NCBI GenBank assembly: GCA_033964015.1
Contig: CM066923.1
Coordinates: 2,232,001-2,296,000, forward strand
From: Scolanthus callimorphus
Lineage: Eukaryota; Cnidaria; Anthozoa; Actiniaria; Edwardsiidae
Reading direction: 5' to 3'
DNA: 64,000 nucleotides
Positions 41,301 through 52,627 of this stretch are shown piece after piece. A program made the position numbers and the translations under genes. The notes under the pieces are model-generated. The model saw nothing but the letters and a program-made list of their open reading frames with translations, did no database searches and was not told the origin of the DNA. The first letter of the stretch is position 1. Every line of letters starts with the position of its first letter.

Positions 41301-43989
41301 TAAAGTAGTACTTAGGAAATAAGCGTTTACTTGAACGAGACCAGAGTTCACACAGCTTTCCTGAAATGAGAGGCCTCGGCTGAACGACAAAGCCGGCAAG
41401 AAACATGAAGAAAGACCGCCAACACGCCAAAGCGAAGCAATTGCAACCTTAGTCTTCAGTCACATGGCACGGTGAATGCATGATTGACGGTTTTGAGTTT
41501 TCGAAAAGGGTAATGTACTGTACTTATATTTAAAGTATAGGCTGCGTTATACTTTAGATCGTACTTCGGCAGCTTTGAAGACGTGGCATAATTATACAAA
41601 GTATGTTACTTGAGCAGCCAACATGGCGTACTGAAAGTATACCCCATGCATACTCAAGACCTCCTTACGAGCGTTAGTGTGGCTAGTATGGCTAACCGAC
41701 GGACTTCTTTAGCTTGGTCTCATTGCGTGATCCATACATTGGCATAACGCTAGCCCGGTCGCAGCTAAAGGTCCCACATGGGTCTTTGCTGTGGTTTAAA
41801 GCACTTCGATTTTCGAAGTCGCCTCTGCAGTTGTTTTGCCAATGAAGTTTACTGAGGCAAACACCGGCTATGCCATGCTGATGAGTCCTAACAAGGACAA
41901 AACAGCTGTCCATGGTTGCCGAACTGCACGGGTAATAGACTGTGCTAGCGTTCCGTCTAGGCCAGACTTATGCCGATGTGTGTATAGTTAGTGTTCATTC
42001 TCACTTATTATACCACCTAATATCGCCTAGTATTACATACGTCTGGGTAATCTCTGCTTATTCTAACATAGTCTTTTTGTTTCTTTGATCTAAAGCTGCC
42101 CTCGCATCATAATCTCTCATTCGTATCCCTACTCCTGGGAGTCAAACTGTAAAGGGACTGGGATCGGATATCAGATTTTCAGCGGTGAACATCGTGGTAC
42201 GTGATGTAATAGGCAGGCAGGCAGGCAGGCCGTTCACATGGAGCTTATGATGATCGAGTCAACTTTACCCCTAGGGCTATCCCTACCTTTCAGACCGAGA
42301 TATCTCGGCCTACCTTTCAGACCGAGATATCTCGGGGTCCCGAATGGTCTCGATTGCATGTTAACGGTTTGATTTCAAACAGAGAGATTGTATAGAAAGT
42401 TTGTCTCGTCGGGGGGGGGGGGGGGGGGGGGGGGTATCCCTACCCCACAAGATATCTCTCCTCATGTGGACCCCACGCCCTTAGAGAGTAACGAGACAAC
42501 CAAATGGACTAGACAGAAAGACAGTCGGAATTTTAAACAGACAGAGATAGACGAAATTTTACACAGACAGAACAAATTACTACCTTCAGTGATTGACTTG
42601 GTTCTTTTCGATTCTTAATTTGGTTTGCAGTTTTTGATGGTCACGATATTTACGAGTGCAATGGGACGGAATGGCATTCGACAGAATATGGTAAGAGGAA
42701 AAGCATGAAGCCTTCATTAGGAAGTACTGGTGGCGCGGTGTGTAGAGCGCTAATGTAATGTGCATTTTAAAAAGGGAGGGAGCACAGTTATTGGCGTTGC
42801 ATTTGTGGTGAAAAATCACAAGTGATATATTAAATGTAAAGGTCCGTTTAACACTTGCAATTTTTGCTACAATTTTTGTCGCGCAAGTGCAACTCGGCGG
42901 CGCGACCGACAACAATTTTTGTCGCGTTATGTCGTGGCGATTTCAAACAAGTCCGAAATTCTTTGCAACTTGATGCGATTTGAAGAAGAGAGAAATCTCG
43001 TTTACTGTATTAGGGAGTTGGAATTGCAACTCGCGCGAGAAAAATCGCCGCGCCATTACAGTCAAACCGGATGTTCGTTTCCTCACAACTTTGCAACATT
43101 GCTGAACAACATTGCAATATTGATTATCAACTTGCTCGATCAATTTGCAAATGTGTCGAGCAAGTTGCTAACTAACGCCGAACAATTTCCTCGAAGAAAT
43201 CTACCAAGGTGCTCAGTTTTTCACCATTTGTATGATTTTGCTTTAAATAAGCCATATGTTTAATGTGGATTTTCTTCTAGGAAATTGTTCAGCGCTATTA
43301 GCAACTTGCTTGACACATTTGCAAATTGATCAAGCAAGTTGATAATCAATATTGCAAAGTTGTTCAGCAATGTTGCAAAGTTGTGAGGCGAAATGAACAT
43401 CCGGTTTGACTGTAAATGCAACAAAAATCGCAAGCGTTAACGTACCCTGAAATACTGCATACACTGTTTTATGGTGTCTGTCCGTGGACTGCCAAGAAAA
43501 GGAGTGTTTACCACCAAAGCTAGTTATCCTGGAAAAGTCATTGAAAGTCCTTGATTTTTTTTCTTAAGCAATAAAAGTATTTTTCGCGTGCATTCTGCTT
43601 TCACAAACACGAGGGGGATGTTGGGAGAACTGATCAAAACTTGAAAGACACGAGCCGAAGGCGAGTGTCTTTCAAGTTTTATCAGTTCGACCAACATTCC
43701 CCGAGTGTTTGTAAGAAACCAGAGAGCACGCAGAAAGTATTTTTATTGCTTTTAGAAAATGACATACACACGCGCGACAGCGTTGCGTGACAATCGTGAT
43801 TCTCAGGTCTCTTACAAACACGCTTTTTAACCATCAGAATGCGCACATTCACAATACAACATAGGTGTTAGTGTACGAACCCTGTTATATGTTTCGCATT
43901 TTCATGTTTCAGACGAAGGAAAGCGAGTATTGTATGGCTACACTTTGGGGATATGGCCTGACAGGCAGGGTTTGCTCTTTGTAAAGTAG
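38395..43989 (+). CDS. Secreted PAN/Apple + fibrinogen-like protein (plus-strand paralogue)
   Basis: Exons: 38395-38697, 39288-39402, 39974-40141, 40605-40663, then probable 42631-42690 and 43912-43989. I chose ATG 38395 (context CCACCATGA), which gives a signal-peptide-like start MKSLALAFTIFFRRVIFVSA; an in-frame ATG at 38302 would bury it. Exon 1 is a PAN/Apple module (LYHCLKACSKDVRCFSVNFC, NTCELNNAS, YVHGYNHK). Exon 2 has RRSCADIQ, SGYYPVE and VYCDMESFG; exon 3 GGGWTLVVSINGSS, NCLNLSLC and KLADRDIHALAHEKG; exon 4 TFRVDVRSGNPSNYTVFYK. Exon 2 uses a GC donor (GCAAGT). The last two exons, best read as FDGHDIYECNGTEWHSTEY and DEGKRVLYGYTLGIW ending FVK-stop, need an unseen exon before them to fix the phase. 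Role inferred: extracellular binding. Confidence 0.75.
38698..39287. repeat. Intron 1 of the plus PAN gene with inverted repeat
   Basis: A hairpin at about 39,019-39,121 pairs GGTCTGTACGGGAAATATCA with TGATATTTCCCGTACAGATC. An adjoining segment (38,830-39,000) with TGATTGGCTGGCGCACGGGC looks like a MITE interior. Confidence 0.65.
39738..39891. mobile_element. Mutator-like MITE (copy 2) with 9-bp duplication
   Basis: CATTCTCGTAGTCAGAGCTC at the left and GAGCTCTGGGTTCGAGAATG at the right; GGTTGATTT flanks it at 39,729-39,737 and 39,892-39,900. It sits in the intron just upstream of exon 3 of the plus-strand PAN gene and is shorter than the copy at 2589-2812. Confidence 0.85.
40664..42630. other. 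Large intron or gap of the plus PAN gene
   Basis: It holds solo MITE ends at its start and a TTCTGATTGGCT-containing repeat pair near 40,690-40,830. A region at 40,870-41,130 is rich in CGATC/GCGATTT. It has a GGCA run at 42,212-42,231 and a poly-G run at 42,411-42,434. An exon needed to correct phase may lie here but was not found. Confidence 0.4.
41695..41940 (-). CDS. Unrecognised Cys-rich open frame
   Basis: The minus-strand frame contains YYPCSSATMDSCFVLVRTHQ, CLSKLHWQNNCRGDFENRS, DPCGTFSCDRASVMPMYG and ends with a stop. It has seven cysteines and the look of a secreted domain. A possible acceptor (CTAGCACAG) precedes YYPC. I do not recognise the family. It could be the last exon of a minus-strand gene, a relic, or chance. 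Confidence 0.3.
42841..43446. mobile_element. Large inverted-repeat element (about 600 bp)
   Basis: The ends GGTCCGTTTAACACTTGCAA and TTGC/CGCAAGCGTTAACGTACC are inverted. Long inner arms pair CAGTCAAACCGGATGTTCGT with ACATCCGGTTTGACTG and CAACTTGCTCGATCAATTTG with its inverse. It lies between the last two proposed exons of the plus PAN gene. Confidence 0.75.
43565..43872. mobile_element. Dispersed inverted-repeat element (copy 2)
   Basis: Inverse copy of 18,401-18,690, ending CAATACAACATAGGTGTTAG. The hairpin arms are AGCAATAAAAGTATTTTTCG and AGAAAGTATTTTTATTGCTT with an inner ACTTGAAAGACACGAGCC loop. It ends about 40 bp before the last proposed exon of the PAN gene. Confidence 0.75.
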
Positions 43990-44069
43990 ATGAACCTGAT
44001 TATCATTACACATACAAGGTAGGACGCACTTTCTCCCGGGGTATCTAGTCCAATATTCGCTATAATGGC

Positions 44070-44670
44070 TATTAGTAGAAACCCTCTCGCATACTATCAC
44101 GAATCCTGCAATCTGATTGGCTCCGCTACTCACTATCTATCAGGTAATAGATAGTGAGTAGCGAAAATGGTAGCGCAAAACTTTCTAAAACCATGGAAAT
44201 AAATTCGTTTTAGCAACAACTCGAAGGTAGTATGCTACTGTATGGGTTTCTACTAAAACAATTAGACTACTCGTTCTCGTTTTCTATGAGTGAAATAGTC
44301 AACTCGGCGCAACGCGCTCGTTAACTATCTATTGACTCATAGAAAACTCGAACTCGTAGTCTAATTGTTATTAGTATAAACCAACTAATGGTCTATTACA
44401 AATCCTGCATTCTGATTGGCTGAGCTACTAATGGTCTATTAGTGATAGACCGTGCCTGGCAAAACCACCACCTTTCTTTGCAAGAAAACTTGATTTTTTC
44501 AACATAAAATAATGGAATTCATTGCCAAAACCGACCAACTAGTTGGTTTATACTAAAACAATTAGACCTCTCGTCCTCATGTGCTATGATATCAATAGAC
44601 CATTCGGCCTTCGGCCTCATGGTCTATTCATCATAGCACATTCGGCCTTGAGGTCTAATTGTTAAATAAT
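44070..44670. repeat. Cluster of related hairpin elements
   Basis: Three successive units: TAGTAGAAACCCTCTCGCAT ... GGGTTTCTACTA, then ACAATTAGACTACTCGTTCT ... AGTCTAATTGTTATTAG, and TATAAACCAACTAATGGTCT ... TAGTTGGTTTATACTA followed by ACAATTAGACCTCTCG ... GAGGTCTAATTGTTA. They resemble nested or serial MITE insertions. Confidence 0.7.
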
Positions 44671-44825
44671 CCAACCTTACCCTCGTCCCCAGGCTCCCTT
44701 TTGGTTGCGCGGTTGTCAGTTAGTGACGTGGGGACGAGCCTTCTCAAACCTCATCAAACATGAACCACTCGTTGGTGTTCGAGGAACCTTCGATCATGTT
44801 GGATGCTTGATGAGCCTGTTAACAT

Positions 44826-45806
44826 AGGCCTTTTTTGAGATACACCGGGAGTCGCGAATCGTAATGCATTGTGGTCTAGCTTCGGTACAAACAAATCAGC
44901 AAACAATGGGCAGTTTTTCCCAGTGGAGTTCATTTTGAATTCCACTGGGAAAAACTGCCCATTGTTTGGTGATTGCACTATGCAAACTCATTTGCATTGG
45001 TAATTAACTCCCTTGGGATTGTGATAATATGCTATATACGTGACTGTTCGTTAATTACGTCGTAGGGGGGGCTGGTGGTTTTATAGGGGGGGGGGGGGTA
45101 AATTTTGCAGAACGTTGAAAATTTTGGGGTAAATTTTTAGAACACGCGAAACTTTTGGGGGGTGCATTTCAGTGTCATGCAAATTTTCAACAGACTAGGA
45201 CTGAGATTGAGTGCAATTGCGTGAAACGCAGAGCACTGTATAAATCCGGAGTGTCCTGAGCCAACTAAAGCTTTCCTACTAAAGGTTTCTGTCGAACTTC
45301 TCCTCTGTTTTCTTGCCAGTTAGAGCTTGTTCTACCGGTACATCCTCTTCAACAATCGTACTTAGTTTAGACGCCATTTTGATGCTTACATTGTAGCTTA
45401 GTCAATTAGCGCGCAGGGGGAAGGGGGTAAAATTTCAAATAGCCGTTTTTCGAAGGGGGTAGAAATTGAAACTACTTTTTTTGTACGGGGTAAGTTTTCA
45501 CAAAACCTATTAGCAGAAAAAACCACCAGCCCCCCCTGCGACGTAATTAACGAACAGTCCCTAATAGAATGCACATGGACCACACCCTGTCACTTCACTT
45601 GAGGTCCACCAGTTGTGGACTCATTTGGCGGCCTCCCACCCACACCCTAGAGTTAGTCGGGTTGACCCTGTCTACACCATCTTTCACCTGGCCTAGGCTT
45701 GTCCCAGACCAGAGCGATCCCCCATACCTTATTATCATAACAATACACAGGGAGGAATATTACACTACTTAGGATTCGCGACTTCCGGTGTATCTCAAAA
45801 AAGGCC
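44826..45806. mobile_element. 981-bp inverted-repeat element with a nested element
   Basis: The ends AGGCCTTTTTTGAGATACAC and GTGTATCTCAAAAAAGGCCT are inverted, extending to CGGGAGTCGCGAATC / GATTCGCGACTTCCG. Inside, 45,042-45,559 is a second element with ends GACTGTTCGTTAATTACGTC and GACGTAATTAACGAACAGTC-type sequence and inner G/C-rich arms (GGGGGGGCTGGTGGTTTT). A hairpin around AACAATGGGCAGTTTTTCCC lies near 44,902-44,967. Confidence 0.8.
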
Positions 45807-46345
45807 TGAGGCTGGCCTGCAGCCCGTCTCGCCTAATCCCTTATTTCCTATTAAATGTTTGTTTTCTTTTTACATGAGAAAATGGGTTGGCCTGCTTACC
45901 GAGATCTCGGTTCGAGATCTCGCCATGTAAAAGCGCCATCCAGCAGACTCCCTTGCTGAATACAGAACCCGCTAATTATGCGTTTCGACGGCTCATGTAA
46001 AGTTTACTCATATTTCGCGCTAACCCGCCGAACATTCACGTGACAGGCAGACTTAGTTTTCCCATGTAAACGTAAAGAAAAAACTCGTCCGGGTAAGCGG
46101 GCTGTGATCGCCTCGTGTGAACAGGCCTTTATTAATCGGCTTGAAACTGGGCGTTTTGTCGATTAATTTCTCTCGATTTGTTTTTTCCGATTACCGTGCA
46201 CAGTATGGAAATCGTCGTGAAACTGAAGCAGGATTAGGTACAGGGACTAGGCAGATAGATTGTAGATGCTTTTATCGCGGAAAACCCCCGAGGTTCAACA
46301 CTCCGCGGCAAAACGCATTTGCCATGCGCTAAAGATGTACTTCCT

Positions 46346-46564
46346 CAATCTCGTACCCAGAGCCCGTCATCTTTTGGCCAGCGGCAAGATTCAGGGCTCT
46401 GGGGGAATCCGATTTGTGAGCATGCGTGGTACGTCAAAAACGTAACGAACTTTCATACAACAATCAAACCGGAAACCCAGAATCTGGGTTTTAAAAAAGT
46501 CGATTCCCCCAGAGCCCTGAATCTTGACGCTGGCTAAAAGATAACGGGCTCTGGGTACGAGATT
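46346..46564. mobile_element. MITE, AATCTCGTACCCAGAGCCCG family (copy 2)
   Basis: CAATCTCGTACCCAGAGCCC and GGGCTCTGGGTACGAGATT are the ends, with GTCATCTTTTGGCCAGC/GCTGGCTAAAAGATAAC adjoining. TGTACTTCCT flanks it at 46,336-46,345 and 46,565-46,574, a 10-bp duplication, consistent with a Mutator-like mechanism. Confidence 0.85.
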
Positions 46565-46574
46565 TGTACTTCCT

Positions 46575-47593
46575 GTTAAATGAAAACCGAGAGAAATAAT
46601 CTATATAACAAAAATACCTCGTGCTGTCTTGGAAATTTTTCTAAAACGTAAGCTCCAGGCACATAACGAAAAGTCACGCATTGCAGAGCAACTAGAACAT
46701 GATCATATCTTTCTCGAATGGAACTTTTGTACCTCGCACTTTATGTTTTAAAAAGTCAAAATTCATCGTTCGCTGTTGTTATGTAGATTAAGTGCATGTG
46801 AACTGCGTTTTGCCGCGGACCGCGGTGTCCCGGGGCTCATGATCACTGTCCCCATCTTGAAATTCGATCGCCAGGTCTTGCTGATTCCCGGGCCAAGAAT
46901 TGAAGATGGCGGCGAATTTCTGTCTCAAAAAGTGCCCATTTTATATACGGTATTTTCACGCACCTGTGAGCCCTGTGGAATCATGCGATTCCTAGGCACG
47001 CTTCTGGAAAGTCGGCGTTCATTCGCCTTTTCTCCGCAACGAGTGTTGCAGGGTAGGGAGGAGGGAGAAAAGACGGCTGAAAGTTCAGGCTACCGTCAAC
47101 TGTTTTGGAAAAAAAAATATCTGTTGCAAGTTTTAACATTTAGCACGATAGAGATCGATAGAGAAGAGGTATGTATAGAAAAAGAAGCCCTGAGTCGCTA
47201 CTGCCTCTATGTATATAGGAGAAAATAGAAGAACGTTGAGCTGACAAAATTATTTGTACCCTAGCAGTGAGCAGAGGCTTTCGCTAGGATTTCTCCTGTA
47301 TTGTTGCTGGTCTTCGCGGTTTGATTAACGGCAAACGTCGCACCGTTCCAATCCAAAACAATAAAACGTTTCGGCTATCAAGTATAATGGAGCGGCATCC
47401 TTTTGAAAAGGAAAGGTTCGACAGAAGAAGAGCGACTGAAGTTCGACGTTTACCGTAGACCTTAGTCTGTGACCGATACTTGTGAAACACAGAGACCGAT
47501 GCTTGTGAAACACAGAGACAACCACTGAAAACACTTATGAACGCGCCGTCGGCAGGCCTACACGTCGGGCTCACGACGCCTTAAGGTTTCTAA
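46575..47593. other. Intergenic, no gene supported
   Basis: A segment near 46,990-47,080 (GCACGCTTCTGGAAAG...TCCGCAACGAGTGTTGCAGG) matches one near 7138-7195, so it is repeat-derived. Open frames here have no recognisable domain. Confidence 0.4.
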
Positions 47594-47986
47594 AGCCTAG
47601 TTTCCATATAGTCTTTTATTATAAAGACATAAGTGTTTTACTGGGAAATACGCAACACGCAGATCTCATACGAAGCTACATCCGGGACCTGAGTGACAAA
47701 TTTTCCATATCCTCACTAGTGAGGATATCGGTCAAAACAAAAGTACTTGGAGATCAATTTGGAATAGTCTTTTCTGGTTTGTCTATATAATAAAAAAAAT
47801 TACACGGTGGCCTTGTAAAATATTGTTCTTGCCACTCGAAAATAAAACTCATCTTCGCGCCACCGTGTAATATCCTCTATATCTGTCGTATCTGTCGTAT
47901 CAGTCAACCGTGAAACAAAAGAACAATTTCCATTGTTTCACGGTCGACTAATGCGACTGATAAGACTAGTATATGGAAACCAGGCC
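47594..47986. mobile_element. TAA-flanked MITE (PIF/Harbinger-like)
   Basis: The ends AGCCTAGTTTCCATATAGTC and GACTAGTATATGGAAACCAGGCC are inverted and flanked by TAA (47,591-47,593 and 47,987-47,989). Inner arms include ATTACACGGTGGCC/CACCGTGTAAT. Confidence 0.75.
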
Positions 47987-48519
47987 TAAGCAAGGCTACA
48001 GCCGACAAATCCATAGTATAGGGATTGATTGTAGAAAAAATGATTCATGGCTTCGTAAAGTTATTCTCTGGATGGAAGGAGGTTATGTTGATCATTTTTC
48101 TTCATGGCATCAAAAATGTATAAGCATTGTCGTCTGTGTGAAATATTACGTCTGAACTGTAAAAACAAACTGGTTGAATTAACGTCAAACAAATATTGAG
48201 ATTAATTCAACACGTCCCGTTCTTAATGTGCCCTTGCAGACATCACTCATTCCATGTTTTTCGAAACCGACTGTACATTTTCCCCGAGTACCAATTATTG
48301 CGAGTTCCAAAAGAAAAAAAAATTAGGTTTTTAGTAACCTGATTGTCTCACAATGATTCCTTGAAAATAAGGTGTTGGCGAACTGTGAATGCGAGATTTT
48401 TCGAGACAACGCCATCAAAGGCTTAAAAACTCGACAGATTGAGATTATCAAAGATTGCCCCTCATACATTTTATATAATTTGTCAGAATACGAGATTATG
48501 AGAACATCTCAGAACATAT

Positions 48520-51500
48520 AAAGGATAAAAATGTGATATGTAAAGTTGCATACAGTTCCATCCATAAGGATTAAATCAATAGCAAATGGTTTCCCGTAAG
48601 CTCTGCGTACCTGTCTTTTGAAAGAAACGCTAAAGGTGCAGTGTCACAATTTTTGGCGGGTTAATTTAGGCAGCTTAAATCGATCAAATCCACAAGAAAT
48701 GACCGAAATAACCCTTTATGTTTGTTAAAATAACCTTTCAGCTTCTAGATAAGTACACATTCAGAGTGCTTTCTTGCGATATTAAGCTGCCGATGGAACT
48801 GGATTGTGAATTACCATTTTAATTTCTTCAGGCTGAACTGTTTTCAAATTGTTTTCAAACATAAGAATGCTTTTTAGTTCCTTTGTCTTCCTTAGACTAA
48901 ATTGAAGTACATTATTGGATTATGTGTTGTATATGCAGACCGTCGGCCTATTTTTATAGAATTTTTGTTAAAACAACCGTGGTGTTACCATATGCGATCA
49001 ACAAACAATATTCCGTTTTACGAAAAGTGTTCTGTTCTCAAGTTCTCATGGAAATATAAGGAGACATAGTGTGAGTGAAACAGATCGCTTTATTTAACAA
49101 ACAATTTTGGAAGTCGTATTATATATCAATGAACCTAAAACGTTTAATACCGATGCATCTAGATAGACAGAGCAAATTCCGATTTGTAAGAAACCGCTCC
49201 TCGACCGGTTTCTTTTAGACAAGCCTGCTAATCTAGACAATATGTTGAAAAATATAACTTTATTACCCTTGTACTATTTATGTTCGGTTCAAGAATTTCA
49301 AATGACCAGGAAAACGTTCCCTTATCCCTGTGGTCGTCACTGATACCGCGCACAGGGTTCCCGGGCAACACTGGAGGCAAATACGAGCGATGTGATTTGA
49401 TGGCGGTCTGATTTGTATGTATTTACGCTGTTAAAATTACCAATTTCAACCCAAGATACGACAAAACAGCTTTTGGGAACTGGTTATGTCCTGCGCTTAA
49501 AATTGGACTGAAACGTTTCCCCTCATTCGAGGCGAGACAGAAAAGAAACGGTATAGTGCTTTCACTAAATGCTGCGATATGGTCCGTAACAACGTCTTGT
49601 TTGGCCCATAGAAACGTAGCGTTTGCAGTTTGGGCCATCGAAACACAACTTTGCAACGCCGAAAATATTTGTTACTCTCTAAGCCTCGATTATGAAATAT
49701 AACGGTAAGACAAGGATTGCGGGGATTTCTGGTGTTCTAGTCTTTCTGATTCACTGATCGAGCAAAAAACGTCAGCACAATATGTCAAGCTAGCATCACT
49801 TGGTAGTTTTCCAACACAAGCGCACCTGTTTGAATGATTTGGTAATCGTTACCAAACCTCGATAACTTGAAAAATACAACTTTAAACCCTTGTACTATTT
49901 ATGTTCGGTTCAAAGATTCATTTTGATGAAAAGGAAAATAATTTCAAATGACCAGGAAAAGGTTCCCCTATCTCTGTGGTCGTCACTGATATAATACCCA
50001 CAGGGTTCCCGGTCAACTCTGGAGGCAAATTCTGGAACACGAGCAATTGCTCGATTGATGGCGGTCTGATTTGTATGGATTTGCGCTGTTAAAATTACCA
50101 ATTTCAACTCAAGATACGACAAAACAGCTTTTGGGGAACTGGTTGATGTCAACCTGCGCTTAAAAATGGACAGAAACGTTTCACCTCATTCGAGGCGAGA
50201 CAGAAAAATAACGATATGCTTTCACTAAATGCTGCGATTTGGTCCCCATAGCAATGTCTCGTTTGCCCAATAGAACGTAGCGTTTGGGCCATCGAAGCAC
50301 AACTTTGTAACGCCCAAAACAACACCGAAAATATTTCTTACTCTCTAAGCCTCGATTATGAACTATAAGGGTAGACAAGAATTGCGGGGATTTCTGGTGT
50401 TCTAGTCTTTCTGATTCACTGATCGAGCAAAAAACGTCAGCACAATATGTCAAGCTAGCATCACTTGGTAGTTTCCCAACACAAGCGCACCTGTTTGAAT
50501 GATTTGGTAATCGTTACCAAACCTCGACAGTAAGGTAATGTTCAATCATGTAATCTTACGGAACGCCTCATACATTTTGTATACAACACTTTCACAATGA
50601 CCGCCGCTCATTTACACGAGGCATTCAAACTTTAAAGGTATTTGAAATTTTGACAAGAAAATTATTAAAAGTTATAGCGCATGATGACTTTCATAGCATT
50701 TGTGGAGTTGAGTTGAAAACAGCAATTCTTGGACGAGATATAAGCATCTGAAGTTTTCAAAATACACCAAAACGTGGCCAGAAAGTCTTGTAGTGAAAAG
50801 CCCATACATATATGTCTTTAATTGTGAGGTCCTATAATTCGTCAATATTTAACCAAATTATACTACATTTTCTGAAACTGTGTTTTCTGATGTAATTTCT
50901 TGAGCAGCAAGTTTTTGACTACAGCAAATATTTCTTTCGTCTTTAACTTGAAAAAGTGGTGTATAAGAACACGAGATTACGAGAACAGCTCTTAAAATCC
51001 GAGATTTCAAGAATCATAAGAATTTCGCGATATTCTGGATTTTCCGAACGACCATTCGTCTCTCAAAAACAGTTATGAAGGATAAAAATGTGGTATGAAT
51101 AATGTATATAGTTCCCTCCTCCAATGAGGATTTCTTCTTGCCCACAAAATCAATAGCAAATGGTTCCCCGTACGCTCTGCGTACCTATGTTTTGATAGGA
51201 ATTTTGATAAACGTGCAGTGCACGATTTTTGGGTTCATTTAGGCAGCTTAAATGCAGTCAACTCCACACGAAATGGCCGAAATAAGTTAAAATAACCTTT
51301 CAGCTTCTAGATGAGTACACATTCAGAGTATTTTCTTGTGATATTGAGCGGCCGATGGATCCTTTTTGATTTCGTACAAGCCTGAACTGTTTCCAAACTG
51401 TTTTCAAATACAACAATGTTTATATAATGCTACTTGTAGTTCCTTTGTCTTTCTCAAACTAAATTGAAGTACAATATTGGATTCTGTGTTATTTATACAG

Positions 51501-52450
51501 ACCACCGCCGGCGGCCTAGTTTTATAGAATTTTGTTAAAATAACCCTGGTGGGGCCACCATATGCGATCAAAGTACAATGATTCGGTTTTACAAGTTATG
51601 TACTGTTCTCATGGAAATATATGCAAATATAGTGTGAGTGAAACTGATCGTCTTCGTATTATATATCAATGAACCTAAAACTTTTAATACTGATGCCTCT
51701 AGATAGACATCCTAAACACAGCAAATGAAATCGCTGGACCGGTTTCTTATAGACAAGCCTGTTAATCTAGACAGTAGAATTGTTTACTATAACTTGAAAA
51801 ATACAACTTTATAACCCTTGTACTATTTATGTTCGGTTCAAAGATTCATTTTAATGAAAAGGAAAATAATTTCAAATGACCAGGAAAAGGTTCCCCTATC
51901 TCTGTGGTCGTCACTGATACCCACAGGGTTCCCGGTCAACTCTGGAGGCAAATTCTGGAACACGAGCAATTGCTCGATTGATGGCGGTCTGATTTGTATG
52001 GATTTGCGCTGTTAAAATTACCAATTTCAACTCAAGATACGATAAAACAGCTTTTGGGGAACTGGTTGATGTCAACCTGCGCTTAAAAATGGACAGAAAC
52101 TTTTCCCCTCATTCGAGGCGAGACGGAAACGGCATAGTGCTTTCAAAATTTGCGGTCCGTAACACATCTCGTTTGCTCCATAGAAACGTAGCGTTTAGAC
52201 TATCGAAAGACAACTTTGCAACGCCCAAAACAGCACCGAAAATATTTCTTACTCTCTAGGCCTCGATTATGAACTATCAGGGTAGACAAGAATTGCGGGG
52301 ATTTCTGGTGTTCTAGTCTTTCTGATTCACTGATCAAGCAAAAAACGTCAGCACAATATGTCAAGCTAGCATCACTTGGTAGTTTTCCAACACAAGAGAA
52401 CCTGTTTGAATGATTTGGTAATCGTTACCAAACCTCGACAGTAAGGTAAT
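48520..52450. repeat. Local segmental duplication, A-B-B-A-B arrangement
   Basis: Block A (about 48,520-49,230 and 51,070-51,780) shares AATCAATAGCAAATGGTT, CAGCTTCTAGATAAGTACAC-type and TATATATCAATGAACCTAAAA. Block B (about 49,245-49,850; 49,862-50,530; 51,785-52,450) shares CCCTTGTACTATTTATGTTC, AATTACCAATTTCAACTCAA, GATTGCGGGGATTTCTGGTG-type and GGTAATCGTTACCAAACCTC. Identity is high between B2 and B3. The last B copy ends about 180 bp upstream of the ATG at 52,628. A minus-strand frame in B2 (49,910-50,152) is not conserved intact in the other copies, so I do not call it a gene. Confidence 0.85.
50580..51069. other. Spacer in the segmental duplication
   Basis: AT-rich single-copy-looking sequence between B2 and the second A block. 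No exon or repeat seen. Confidence 0.4.
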
Positions 52451-52627
52451 GTTCAATGATGTAATCTTACGAAACGCCTCGTGGGCTGAATTAAATATAG
52501 CTGCGTTGTGTTATCAGGACTCAACGAGTTGCCCAGCTCACTACAGACAGGGTCGTTAGATCTCAACAGCTAACCTGATCCACAGTAACACTTTGTTATC
52601 AGTCCAGGGAACAAGAGACCCGAAAAC

